Assembly: GCA_963783505.1 (NCBI GenBank)
Contig: CAWAOP010000056.1
Coordinates: forward strand, 124,001-188,000
DNA from: BOG-224 sp963783505
Lineage (GTDB): Bacteria > Acidobacteriota > Terriglobia > Bryobacterales > Bryobacteraceae
Direction: 5' to 3'
Length of the DNA: 64,000 bases
Shown here piece by piece: positions 8,902-18,020 of the stretch. Numbering within the stretch: position 1 is the first letter of the stretch; every line of letters starts with the position of its first letter. Position numbers and translations under genes: made by a program. The notes under the pieces were generated by a model that saw only the letters and a list, made by a program, of their open reading frames with translations, had not been told where the DNA came from and made no database searches.

Positions 8902-9294
8902 GTCGGAACCTTCCTTGTTTCGCGTTTAACAACTACACTAGGCCTGATTATCCGTTTTAACGCCGCCGAACGCAAGCCCGCGATTTCACCAGAACCGACC
9001 CACTCCGGATACCGGCTCTCACTTCAGCTTGCCGGGCCCGCTTCTGTGCCGGAGTCCGGCCGATTAGCCGGCCTCGCCTAATACCGGGCGCCATCGCACC
9101 GAGCCGGGCACAGAGGGCCCTCCGTGAGGGCGCGGAGGCCGCGAACCGGCGGTCCGATCTTATGCGTATTTCTAATTGTTTGAAATCTTTTAAAATTTGA
9201 AATCGGACCTATTTTTTGATACATTAGAACCGAAGCCGAAGGGTACACACCAGCCTGGCGACTAATTTCGCCGCGCCCCTTTCGGGAGACTCGA
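8902..9294. other. 393-bp spacer without a recognised gene
   Basis: The left half is G+C-rich with imperfect hairpins (for example GAGGGCCCTCCGTGAGGGCG near 9112). The right half, about 9165-9235, turns strongly A/T-rich, with runs such as TTTGAAATC repeated in opposite orientation around TTTTAAAATT near 9190. It could serve as promoter for the small membrane protein at 9295. No coding pattern is convincing. Confidence 0.4.
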
Positions 9295-9522
9295 ATGCCA
9301 CGTTCGCTTCTTTCTCTCGTGTTCCCCGACTCCCCGACTTACGGCAATCTGCTCAAAGGTATCGAACGCGCGGATGGATTCCGCGACAACACGGCAGTGA
9401 TCGGCAGATTCGTGGGCCGCGTAGCACTCCGGACCGCCGCGATTCTCGTGGGTATCGCCGCCACAATCGGCATCACCTTGCTCTTCGCCCTCCTTCTGTC
9501 AGGCGGCTCTGCCCTCCGATAA
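9295..9522 (+). CDS. Small single-helix membrane protein, unknown
   Basis: This 75-residue protein has a polar N-terminal half (SPTYGNLLKGIERADGFRDN) and a hydrophobic C-terminal helix (AILVGIAATIGITLLFALLL). A GGGAG sequence about eight bases before the ATG is a fair ribosome site, and an A/T-rich stretch upstream could hold a promoter. I recognise no family. The membrane helix with its short polar end suggests a small inner-membrane protein. It is isolated, facing the 3' end of the GH16 gene. Confidence 0.5.
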   Translation: MPRSLLSLVFPDSPTYGNLLKGIERADGFRDNTAVIGRFVGRVALRTAAILVGIAATIGITLLFALLLSGGSALR

Positions 9523-9767
9523 ACCGGCCGGGTAGGGCGCCACCACCGAAAACCCCGCGCGCAGACGTCGAGTCCGAAGAGCCTGGCCCCCCGGTGACGC
9601 GTCACGATCTTCTTCGCAGAGGATCCGAGGAGAGGCCAAAGTCTCTCCGCTCGTGGATGTCCGCGCGGGCGTTCTGTTCCGCTCCCCAACCCGACGCCCG
9701 TCCGGCTCCGCGATGGACGGGGCTCAGCCCGGTCGCGGCGATTCGAGCAGTTTCTTCAGTTTCCCCG

Positions 9768-10592
9768 CTAGGGCTTCTGATAGACCCTCACGTAGTCTAC
9801 TTCGAACCGCGCCGGGAAGCTGGTAGCTGAGGGGTCGCCGCCCGCATCGCCGCCGATAGCCAGGTTCAGCAGGATATATTGCGCTTGCCGGTAGCCGTTG
9901 CTGCCATCCGGGTTGGCCGCCTGGTTCAGGTCCGAGTCGTTCAGGACCTCTCCATCCACCGTAATCACGATCCGGTTCTCGTCCCAGTCCATGCGCCAAA
10001 TGTGGAAATTGGACGACCAGTGCGGGTCCGCGAACGACGCTATCGGCTTCCGCCTCGTGAACGAGGCCGTTCGGCCCGGAGTCTGGCCCGCCCAAATTAA
10101 GTTGGCCAGCAGCGTGTCGCGGTAGTACTCCATGATATCGACCTCCCCGTTACTCGGCCAACTCCCCGCCACACCCAAGGTCCAGAACGCCGGCCAAAGC
10201 CCCGCCCGCGTATCGATGCGCGCGCGCATCTCGAAACGGCCATACTTCCAGCTTGCTTTGCCGCGGGTATTGATGCTCGCCGACGTGTACTCGGCGAGTT
10301 CGCGGCCGGTCTTCCAGTTCGTGCTGCCGGCTTGGAAGTTCGGGTTCTTCTTCTGTTCCCGCCTTCCTTCGATAATCAGCAGTCCCTTTTCGCACCAGGC
10401 ATTCTCAGGCTGATACCACTGCAGTTCGTTGTTCCGTACGAAACCGTTCTCGTAGCTCCATTTGGCCGGATCGGGCGGGCCGTCTTTATCGAATTCGTCG
10501 GACCAGACCAGCTTCCATCCATCGGATGATTGCGCGGCGGCGGCCGAAGCCAGCAGCGACGCGAGTGCGCAGATGCTCCATACCGACTTCAT
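9768..10592 (-). CDS. GH16 family beta-glucanase, secreted
   Basis: GH16 enzymes cleave beta-1,3/1,4-glucans or related galactans with retention of configuration. The 274-residue product has a signal peptide ending near AAAAQ (about 20). WSDEFDKDGPPDPAKW and NNELQWYQPENAWCEKG follow, the usual N-terminal strands. The catalytic signature EVDIMEY lies at 150-156, giving nucleophile E150, D152 and acid/base E155. The C-terminal IGGDAGGDP and FEVDYVRVYQK strands complete the jelly roll. The motif and the LQWY/PAFW segments look more like laminarinase than agarase. The start at 10592 has GGAG seven bases upstream; an in-frame upstream extension has no such site. Confidence 0.92.
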   Translation of the reverse strand: MKSVWSICALASLLASAAAAQSSDGWKLVWSDEFDKDGPPDPAKWSYENGFVRNNELQWYQPENAWCEKGLLIIEGRREQKKNPNFQAGSTNWKTGRELAEYTSASINTRGKASWKYGRFEMRARIDTRAGLWPAFWTLGVAGSWPSNGEVDIMEYYRDTLLANLIWAGQTPGRTASFTRRKPIASFADPHWSSNFHIWRMDWDENRIVITVDGEVLNDSDLNQAANPDGSNGYRQAQYILLNLAIGGDAGGDPSATSFPARFEVDYVRVYQKP

Positions 10593-10703
10593 CCTGAATC
10601 TCCATTTCCGGTAACGCCCCAAGTATAGGCCGATTCGGGCCCTCTTTGCCGCCGCGAGCCCGCCCGGTCCGGGATTGCCTCGATTCTTCGAGCGCTCACA
10701 ATC

Positions 10704-10726
10704 GCGCAAGGGGTACGCCCTTGCGC
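10704..10726. repeat. 9-bp stem hairpin between GH16 and GH2 genes
   Basis: GCGCAAGGG (10704-10712) pairs with CCCTTGCGC (10718-10726) over a five-base loop. The 243-bp spacer around it shows no gene. As it lies after the end of the upstream GH2 gene on the minus strand but lacks a U-tract, it is only a possible terminator. Confidence 0.4.
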
Positions 10727-10835
10727 ACCCCTCTGTCCGCCGCGCAACGGCCGCCGGCGGATGAGTGATTACGGATGAATAAATAGCTCTTCGGTACCGA
10801 ATGAAGATGGGAATTGTTCGAGAATTGCTCGCTTC

Positions 10836-13481
10836 TCAGGCCTTGGTCGTTATCGAGATGCTGGCGGGCTTCAGGCCAGGTGAACTCGCTGCGATTCGAA
10901 TCTGGCCCGGGCTGCCGGCCGATTGCACGATCGCCAGGCACATGCCATGGGAGGCCTTCTTCCGCTTCCCTTTGTAATCCTCCTGGTCGGACATGTCGCC
11001 GTTGTCCACGCCAATGAGTTTGCCCTCGCCCTGAATTTCAAACGCGATTTCGTTGTCCGCGTCGGGATGCATTCTTCCCTGGGCATCCACCACCTTAACG
11101 GTGACGTGCGCCACGTCGCGCCTGTCCGCGCGGATCGTGTCGCGGTCCACCGACAACTCCACCGCGGCCGGTTCGCCCGTGGTCTGGATCTCCGCCACGA
11201 CGTCCGGCTGGCCGGTCTTCTTTCCCACCGCGCGGAGCGTGCCCGGCTCATAGGGGAGATCCCAGGACAGATGAAGATCGGATGTGGTGCGGGGCCCGTT
11301 CATCGCTTGCGGCCCGTTTTGGCCGTAACGGCCAGTCATGCCGTAGCGCGGGAAAGCGTAGCCCTTAGTCCCCACCGATTTGCCGTTCACAAACAGCTCG
11401 ACGCTGTCGCAATTGGTGTAACAGCTCACGGTCAGGAACTGACCCTCGTGGCCCTTCCAGTTCCAGTGCGGAAACAGGTGCAGCATGGGCTTCTGGGTCC
11501 ACACGCTCTGGTAGAAGTAAAAACCGTCCTTCGGAAAACCGCAGCTATCGATGCAGCCGGAGGTGGCGCCGTGGCTCGTCCCTCCGGACTCGCCCAGATA
11601 GTCGATGCCGGTCCACATGAAGTCGCCCGCAACGTAGTCGTGCGAGCCAACGAACTTCCATAGCAGCTCGGTGTCCAGCCCTCGGAAGCCACGGCCAAAG
11701 CCTCCGCCAAGCCCGCCAAAACCTCCACCCCCACGTCCGCCTCCCGGTGCCCCCGGTACGCCGCCCGGCGCTGCGCCGCGAACCTGCCCGGCGGCCGGCG
11801 CTACCGCTGGCGGAGCGGGCACGGCAGCCCCCCCAGCCTGTCCCGGCGCCGCGGGAAACGTCCCTTGGTAAGCGCCGCGCGGCCCGCCCATGCCGCTGCT
11901 TTCCGTCCCGATCATGCGCCAGTTCGGATGCGCCTGCTTATCGACGCTGTAATACAACTCTTTGCGCTCGCGCCAGCGATCCACATAGTTGTAGCCCACC
12001 ACGTCCAGCAGATTCAGGAACTCCACAGGAGTTGCCCTAGGCTCGGCGGCGATGTTGTCGCAAGCGGCGGTCACGAGGCGCGTGGGGTCTTCGCGGTGAA
12101 AAATGCTCATCAGGTTGCGCAGGATATCCACCCCGTGCTCCGAGAGTTGGTCTGGGATTTCGTTGCCACAGCTCCACAAGACGACGGAAGGATGGTTGCG
12201 GTCCCGGCGGACGAAGTCCACCACGTCACGCTCGTGCCATTCGTCGAAGTACAGCGAGTATCCGTTCCCTCGAACCTGGCCCTTGCCTGCTTTCCATTCG
12301 TCGAACGACTCGTCCATTACCAGGAACCCCATGCGGTCGCACAGGTCCAGAAACTCCGGCGCCGGCGGATTATGGCTCGTGCGAATGGCATTGCAACCCA
12401 TCTCGCGCAGGACTTCGAAGCGCCGTTCCCAAACGCGCTCCGGAACCGCGGCCCCCACCGAGCCGGCGTCGTGGTGCAGGCAGACGCCGTTCAGCTTGAC
12501 GTGTTCTCCGTTGAGTAGAAATCCCTTGTCGGCGTCGAACAGGGCTTCGCGGATGCCGAAGGGCGTCTCGTACTCATCCAACACTTGTTGGCCCGCGCGC
12601 ACTGTGCTGCGCAGTTTGTAGAGATAGGGCGCGCCCACGCCCCACAGGTTGGGCTTATCCATAGCCAACTGCTGAGCGAACTCGTATTCGTCGTTGGGGC
12701 TGATCGATTGAGAGGCCTCGTGCGACTGGACCGCCTTGCCATCCCGATCCACGATTGCGCTAACCAGCGTACAGACCGCAGCAGCTATCCCTTCGTTCCG
12801 AACCCTCGTCTTGACGTTGACGCTGGCGGCGTCCTTCGTCACGCGCGGCGTGGTCACAAAGGTTCCCCACTGAGCGACGTGCACCGGGTTGACCGCCACG
12901 AGCCAGGTGTGCCGGTAAATGCCGGAGCCGGAATACCACCGCGAGCTGGGTTGCCGGGAATTGTCCACCTTCACGGCCACCACATTCTCGCCGTTCAGAT
13001 TCATGTGCGGCGTGACGTCGTAGGCAAAGCTGATATAGCCGAACGGGCGCTTGGCGAGATAGTGTCCGTTGATCCAGACTTCGCCGTTCATGTAGACGCC
13101 GTCGAACTCGACAAAAATCTTGCGGCCCGTGTACGACGCCGGGACGCGGAAGCGCTTGCGGTACCAGCCGATACCGGTGGGCGCGTTGCCGCCGGCGCCG
13201 CCGCTCGGCTCACTCGGGCTGAACGGCCCTTCGATGCTCCAATCGTGAGGAAGGTCGAGGCTGCGCCATGCGGCATCGGCGAACTCCGGCTGCTCGGCGC
13301 CGGGCGCGTCGCCGCGGGTGAACTTCCAGCCGAAGTCGAACGCCTCGCGGATGCGGGCCGGCGCAGCAGGCGTCTGTGCGGCTACCTGGCCTTCGGAATC
13401 GAGCGCCGATAGCAGCGCCGCGGTTCCCAACGCCCGGCCCAGAAGGCTGCGGCGGCTCATCGATTCATTAGGATTGCTCAT
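10836..13481 (-). CDS. GH2 family glycosidase (beta-galactosidase type), Tat-type signal
   Basis: GH2 enzymes remove beta-galactosyl, mannosyl or glucuronosyl residues. The 881-residue product starts MSNPNESMSRRSLLGRALG, with a twin-arginine motif. The sugar-binding domain (WRSLDLPHDWSIEGPF, GWYRKRF, FDGVYMNGEVWINGH), the immunoglobulin-like domain and the TIM barrel follow in order. The acid/base Glu is in WSCGNEIPDQ near residue 438, the nucleophile in MIGTESSGM near 527. About residues 537-597 form a Pro/Ala/Gly-rich insert ending in GGGGFGGLGGGFGRGFRG, within the catalytic domain. The C-terminus has the Ig-like VAHVTVKVVDAQG domain. An AAGGAGG five bases before the ATG fixes the start at 13481. 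The exact sugar specificity is not readable. Confidence 0.9.
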   Translation of the reverse strand: MSNPNESMSRRSLLGRALGTAALLSALDSEGQVAAQTPAAPARIREAFDFGWKFTRGDAPGAEQPEFADAAWRSLDLPHDWSIEGPFSPSEPSGGAGGNAPTGIGWYRKRFRVPASYTGRKIFVEFDGVYMNGEVWINGHYLAKRPFGYISFAYDVTPHMNLNGENVVAVKVDNSRQPSSRWYSGSGIYRHTWLVAVNPVHVAQWGTFVTTPRVTKDAASVNVKTRVRNEGIAAAVCTLVSAIVDRDGKAVQSHEASQSISPNDEYEFAQQLAMDKPNLWGVGAPYLYKLRSTVRAGQQVLDEYETPFGIREALFDADKGFLLNGEHVKLNGVCLHHDAGSVGAAVPERVWERRFEVLREMGCNAIRTSHNPPAPEFLDLCDRMGFLVMDESFDEWKAGKGQVRGNGYSLYFDEWHERDVVDFVRRDRNHPSVVLWSCGNEIPDQLSEHGVDILRNLMSIFHREDPTRLVTAACDNIAAEPRATPVEFLNLLDVVGYNYVDRWRERKELYYSVDKQAHPNWRMIGTESSGMGGPRGAYQGTFPAAPGQAGGAAVPAPPAVAPAAGQVRGAAPGGVPGAPGGGRGGGGFGGLGGGFGRGFRGLDTELLWKFVGSHDYVAGDFMWTGIDYLGESGGTSHGATSGCIDSCGFPKDGFYFYQSVWTQKPMLHLFPHWNWKGHEGQFLTVSCYTNCDSVELFVNGKSVGTKGYAFPRYGMTGRYGQNGPQAMNGPRTTSDLHLSWDLPYEPGTLRAVGKKTGQPDVVAEIQTTGEPAAVELSVDRDTIRADRRDVAHVTVKVVDAQGRMHPDADNEIAFEIQGEGKLIGVDNGDMSDQEDYKGKRKKASHGMCLAIVQSAGSPGQIRIAASSPGLKPASISITTKA

Positions 13482-13502
13482 AAATACCTCCTTACCAGCC
13501 AC

Positions 13503-13577
13503 CTCCGCTCCCTTACGGTCGCGGCTCGGTATGATGCGCTCGCCTTCTCACCGAGCCGCGACCGTAAGGGAGCGGAG
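13503..13577. repeat. Perfect 28-bp inverted repeat, family A
   Basis: Bases 13503-13530 are the exact reverse complement of 13550-13577, with a 19-base loop. The core is GAGCCGCGACCGTAAGGGAG. The same core occurs singly at 45310-45334 and, in three tandem copies, inside carB (48605-48712). It lies between the GH5-like and GH2 genes. It is a REP-like element that could end or stabilise transcripts. Confidence 0.85.
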
Positions 13578-13604
13578 TCTAACTAATGCCCCGTAGATTT
13601 CGGG

Positions 13605-15731
13605 TTATTTTCTCCATACGGTGACAACATACCAGGGTGTGGGTGGATCGCCCACCGGCAACGCCCATCCATCGGCGGTCTTCTTAGCCTGAATGGGCGC
13701 GCCGATCGGGCTGCCCGATCCATCCAGAGCCGCCGCTGTCACGGACTTCGCGCCCGTGAGGTTGCGCAGAACAATTGTCCCGGCGACTGGCTCGATCAGG
13801 GTCGGCGAGTGCCCTTGACTCGTGGTCCTGGTGCGGGTAGCGTCCCATTTCTGCTCGGTATTGGACATACGGGAGGCCGTGTTGAGCAGCATCTTGGCGG
13901 AGCTCGCCAGCGGCTTGCTGTCCATCGAGGTCAGAATGATAGTCGCGAAGTTGTTCGTGATGTCGGCGCCGAGATTCCTGACCGCTTTCTTATTCGCCTT
14001 GATGAAGCCGATCAGGGCCTGAGCGCGGTCTGTCTCCACGGTGACCAGCCCGGTGTTTGAGTCCGAGGTATACCAGATCAGCTCCCTCGTGTCCGAGACG
14101 ATCGGATTGGCCCCGGAGGCCGTGTAGTGCGCCGTGGGCGGGCCGTCGAGCGACTTGATCCGGACGCCGTGCTCGAGGGGGAGCGCCAGCGGGAAACCTG
14201 GCGTGAACCAAGGCTGTTCGCTCGGCGGCGCGCCCGCGGTACTTCGAAGGCCGGAGGGGAGCAGCCCCGCGCTCGACACCTGTTCTCTGGAATACGTTCG
14301 CTCTACGACCTGACGCGCGGGCTTGACATCGAACTGTTGGAACATCAGCGCTCCAGCGGCCAACTCGGTCATGCGAATCGGGTCGAGCGAGATATCCCAT
14401 GCATCGCCAACGTACGGTTTCCACTCCGGGTCTTTCTTGGGTTCGAAGGTGTACTGAACCACCATGTCCCAATCCTGGAAGCCCGCGTACGCGGCCATGA
14501 TTGGGATTCCCTCGCTGTTGTACTCGTTCGGGAAGGGAATGTTGGTCTCGCTCACCGTGTAGGGTTTTCCGGTGAAGGGCGTGCGCGCGAGCTGAACCAC
14601 GGTGGAGTGCAGAGGATCGTTGACCATCGGAACGTTGCCGACGCCGACGTACTGATTCCAATAAATATGGCCGTCCAGGATGTCCAGCTTGGAGAGGCTG
14701 GTCAGCATCGTCCACGGTTGGCCGCTGTGTCCGTGGTCGGCGGTCCCAATGATGGGCTGCCTGACGCCCAGACCACGAAGAAAACCCTTCATGTCCTGAT
14801 AGAACGTATCCTCGACGTTCATGAAGAACCGGACTTCGGTCTCGTACCGGTCCTTCGGCGCAGTGGCTCGCGCATTGCCGGCCAGGCGCGGAACGGGGGC
14901 GTCGCCCTGGACGCCGGCCTCCTGGCGGAGTTTCCGCAACTGGTCGGGCGTGAGGTTTCGCTTGAGCCACGCGTTGTAGATGCCATCGAGTTCGTCCGCG
15001 TAGAATTTCGTCGGCGGATTGTAGCCTTGACCAATGCCGTTCTCATTCAGAATCTCAACGATGGCAATGGCCGGCTCATTGCGATATTCGGTCTTGGTGT
15101 AGGGGTTAAGGTGCGTGAGGATGTTGTGGGCGTACTCCTTCTCCAGCTCGATCAATCGCTTGTCGTAAAGCGTAAGACTCTTGGCCCATTGCAAGCGTGC
15201 GGCATCGGGAACGCCGTCGCCTTCTTTATAGGCGCGGCCGACATTCAGATTCAGGTCCATGTAGATGCCGTTCTTCTTGAGTTCGGAAACCAGGAAGTCC
15301 AGCCGGTCGAGTTGGGTCGGTTCAAAGGAACGGGTATCGTTCTTGCTGCCGTCGGTGATGCCGGTGGGAGCCCACTTGTCCACGAAATGCAGGCGGACTA
15401 TGTTGACGCCGTAGCGGGCGAGGGTGCGAGCCCACATGGGCGTATCCTCTTTGGGAGGGAGTTCAATCGAGCCCGGGCTCCAATCCGTGAGATGAACGCC
15501 CCAGAAGCGGATACGCTTTCCATCCGGCTTCACGAAGTGGCCGTTCTGAACGCGGATGAAGCCGTCCTTGCCGGCCGGGGCGTCGTGCAGGAAGAAAAGG
15601 CCGGCCGGAGAGTCTTTGGCCGCCCGGTGGTTCATTACGTAAGGCCTGAGCAGGCCGTCGTCCCACTGCGCCGAAGCGGCGGAAGCGAGAAACAGGAACG
15701 AGGAGAGACGAATTACGCGGTAACGATTCAT
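13605..15731 (-). CDS. GH5-like (clan GH-A) secreted glycosidase
   Basis: The 708-residue protein has a signal peptide (LSSFLFLASAASA). Its first 430 residues look like a TIM-barrel cellulase-type enzyme: GKRIRFWGVHLTDWSPG, then GVNIVRLHFVDKW, then FLVSELKKNGIYMDLNLNVG. The likely acid/base is in VEILNENGIG (about residue 228) and the nucleophile in YTVSETNIPFPNEY (about 394). The C-terminal 270 residues form beta-rich accessory domains with HGVRIKSLDGPPTAHY and VETDRAQALIGF. GH5-like members act on cellulose, mannan or xyloglucan, but substrate cannot be assigned. It lies in the same orientation as GH2 and GH16, which suggests joint degradation of one plant or fungal polymer. Confidence 0.75.
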   Translation of the reverse strand: MNRYRVIRLSSFLFLASAASAQWDDGLLRPYVMNHRAAKDSPAGLFFLHDAPAGKDGFIRVQNGHFVKPDGKRIRFWGVHLTDWSPGSIELPPKEDTPMWARTLARYGVNIVRLHFVDKWAPTGITDGSKNDTRSFEPTQLDRLDFLVSELKKNGIYMDLNLNVGRAYKEGDGVPDAARLQWAKSLTLYDKRLIELEKEYAHNILTHLNPYTKTEYRNEPAIAIVEILNENGIGQGYNPPTKFYADELDGIYNAWLKRNLTPDQLRKLRQEAGVQGDAPVPRLAGNARATAPKDRYETEVRFFMNVEDTFYQDMKGFLRGLGVRQPIIGTADHGHSGQPWTMLTSLSKLDILDGHIYWNQYVGVGNVPMVNDPLHSTVVQLARTPFTGKPYTVSETNIPFPNEYNSEGIPIMAAYAGFQDWDMVVQYTFEPKKDPEWKPYVGDAWDISLDPIRMTELAAGALMFQQFDVKPARQVVERTYSREQVSSAGLLPSGLRSTAGAPPSEQPWFTPGFPLALPLEHGVRIKSLDGPPTAHYTASGANPIVSDTRELIWYTSDSNTGLVTVETDRAQALIGFIKANKKAVRNLGADITNNFATIILTSMDSKPLASSAKMLLNTASRMSNTEQKWDATRTRTTSQGHSPTLIEPVAGTIVLRNLTGAKSVTAAALDGSGSPIGAPIQAKKTADGWALPVGDPPTPWYVVTVWRK

Positions 15732-15983
15732 TGTCCCAACTCACGGCGCCGGTATCTTGGGGTGGGGCGAACCGGTTCGACCGCCCCAATTGCAGTATAA
15801 ACGGCGGAGCAATAATAGACCACCCCCGAAGCAAGCCCAATCCAACGAGACAGCAGAACAGCGAGGGCATTTACTCGATTGCGGCGTGCGATAAGGCCGC
15901 GTCTACGTTGTTGCGCTTGGCCCAGGGGCGCCCCCCACGGCTTTCTCACGCGCCTCGCGAAAAACGGCTGCGAGAATTGCAGG

Positions 15984-17936
15984 CTAGTGACCGGTCTTCG
16001 GTCGCGTGGCCAGCGCCCGCCTCAGGTTCGCGCCGGCATCGGGGAAATCGGGCTTGAGGCGCAAGGCCTCGGTGAATTGGTGGGCAGCCTCATCCATCTT
16101 CCCCTGCCGAGCAAGAGCGACGCCCAAATCGTTATGCGTGTCGGCGTCCTCCGGTTTGATGCCCAGAGACTCCGAAAACTGTCCAATCGCTTCATCGAGC
16201 CGGCCCTGCGCTGCCAGCACACGTCCCATGCCGGAGTGGGCGACCGCGAGACGGGGCTTCATCCGAATAGCCTCGCCGACGTGCCAGGCAGCCTCATCGA
16301 GGTTTCCCTTCCACATCAAGGCCATTCCCATGTCGATCTGGGCTTGCGGTAGGTCGGGATGGTTCCGCAGGGCTTCGCCGTAATATCGTATGGCCTCGTC
16401 AACTTCGCCCTTGAACATCGCGGCCAGACCCAGGTTGTACCAAGCCATCGCGAAGTTGGGCCGGATACGAATGGCTTCGAGGAAATGCGGGACAGCCTCG
16501 TCAACCCTGCCTTGCGTCATGAGAACACCGCCGACGTTGCTCTGGGCGAGGGGATTGTCTTCGGTAACGTCCAGCGCGTGCTGCCACAGCGCGCCGTCAT
16601 CGCGCCAATACTGGACCTGGGCTCGCGAAAGCGCCACGCACGCCACAAGCACGCATACGGCCGCGGCCGGAAGCGCCCGCCTGCCGAACTGCCAGCGAGC
16701 CGCAAGCTCCGGCGCGCCCCAGGCGGCGATGAGGAATAGTCCGATAAGCGGGATATAGGTATAGCGGTCGGCCATGGACTGATCTCCGACCTGGACCAGA
16801 CCGATCACGGGAATCAGCGTCACCACGTACCACAGCCAGCCCACCGGGAGATAGCCGTGGCGCCGGCCGGCGCGAACCGCTAGCCACGTGACGCCGGCCA
16901 GAAACGCGGCTCCCAGCGATGTCCGCAGAACCAGCGTTGAAGTCCTGAACGGATAGAACGCCGACAGCCCTACAGGCCAGAGCATCTTCTCGAAGTACGC
17001 CAGATAAGAGGCCGCCGCGTTCGTTAGCCGCGGAACCAGCGGCAGCTTTTCCAGCGCGGCGACTGCGCCTCCACTCCGGTGAGCCGCCAGGGTAACGATG
17101 CTGGACCCGATGGCGAGAGCTAATAGAGGAAGTTTCTCCCCGAGCAATCGAAACAGTACGGGCTTCAGCTTGCGGAGTCCGCCCGCCCCCCCAAACTGGA
17201 TACGCTGCAACGGCCAGAAGTCCAGGAGGAGGAGTACGAATGGCAGCGTCACGAGCATCGGCTTCGCCATCAGGCCCGCCGCGAACAGCAGAACTACCAG
17301 CAGGTAGCGCGTCAGCCTGGGCCTCCTGGCGTAGGCGGCGTAGGCCCACATGGTTAGCAGCAAGAAGAACGCGCTCAGAACGTCCTTGCGTTCCGAAATC
17401 CAGGCCACGGATTCCACATGCAGCGGATGGAGAGCGAACAGCGCGGCGACGAAGGCGCTTCGGCCCGTCTTTCCCGTGACTCGCAAAAGCAATCCGAATA
17501 GCAGCAGCGTGTCGAAAATATGAAGAATCAGGTTCGTAACGTGCTGAGGCCCGGCGTTCATTCCGTATAGCTGTACGTCGAGCATGTGCGACAACCAGGT
17601 AAGCGGATGCCAGTTGGCTGCATCCGTTAACGTGAAAGCCCAGGCCGCGCCCTGCCAAGTCAGTCCCTGCGCAACGTGGGGGTTGTCGGTAACGTAATCC
17701 GGATCGTCCCACGACGGCAGGAATCCGAAGTGGCCCACCGGTGCGTAGACCATGACGCAGACCGCGATAAGCGCCACGCAGGTCAGAAAGAACAGCCTCG
17801 AGAAGAACGGATTCGTCGCTGCGAACTCTTGATCTGGCGGTTCGCCTCCGGGCGAGGGAGATCCGGAATGCCGGTAGACCTTTTGAGTCGATGCGGCGCG
17901 CCTTGCCGCTCGCCGACCAGGCTGATGACCTTTCAT
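15984..17936 (-). CDS. TMTC-like multi-spanning membrane protein with C-terminal TPR repeats
   Basis: After a basic N-terminus the protein has about ten hydrophobic segments, then five to six TPR units (consensus A-x-Y-N-L-G-x-A and DEAIRYYGEALRNHPD). The first luminal loop has PSWDDPDYVTDNPHV, and later HPLTWLSHMLDVQLYG, HPLHVESVAWISERKDVLS and MAKPMLVTLPF. These match the GT-C type, lipid-sugar-using glycosyltransferase fold of TMTC proteins, where the acidic pair in the first loop is needed for catalysis. It could transfer a sugar from a lipid carrier to proteins or glycans outside the cytoplasm. I chose ATG 17936 (AAGGA upstream); ATGs near 17980 with GGGAGG upstream are an alternative. 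The enzymatic role is inferred from the family. Confidence 0.72.
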   Translation of the reverse strand: MKGHQPGRRAARRAASTQKVYRHSGSPSPGGEPPDQEFAATNPFFSRLFFLTCVALIAVCVMVYAPVGHFGFLPSWDDPDYVTDNPHVAQGLTWQGAAWAFTLTDAANWHPLTWLSHMLDVQLYGMNAGPQHVTNLILHIFDTLLLFGLLLRVTGKTGRSAFVAALFALHPLHVESVAWISERKDVLSAFFLLLTMWAYAAYARRPRLTRYLLVVLLFAAGLMAKPMLVTLPFVLLLLDFWPLQRIQFGGAGGLRKLKPVLFRLLGEKLPLLALAIGSSIVTLAAHRSGGAVAALEKLPLVPRLTNAAASYLAYFEKMLWPVGLSAFYPFRTSTLVLRTSLGAAFLAGVTWLAVRAGRRHGYLPVGWLWYVVTLIPVIGLVQVGDQSMADRYTYIPLIGLFLIAAWGAPELAARWQFGRRALPAAAVCVLVACVALSRAQVQYWRDDGALWQHALDVTEDNPLAQSNVGGVLMTQGRVDEAVPHFLEAIRIRPNFAMAWYNLGLAAMFKGEVDEAIRYYGEALRNHPDLPQAQIDMGMALMWKGNLDEAAWHVGEAIRMKPRLAVAHSGMGRVLAAQGRLDEAIGQFSESLGIKPEDADTHNDLGVALARQGKMDEAAHQFTEALRLKPDFPDAGANLRRALATRPKTGH

Positions 17937-18020
17937 AAGAATCAGGTTCCTTGTTCTTGCGCCTCGCCGTGGAACCATCATTTTTGCCAACGCCTCCCGG
18001 TTCGCCCGGGCCTTGCGCTC

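Noticed and set aside
14127..15800. 557-codon plus-strand frame opposite the GH5-like gene
   Set aside because: Antisense shadow; the minus strand has signal peptide, catalytic motifs and family layout.
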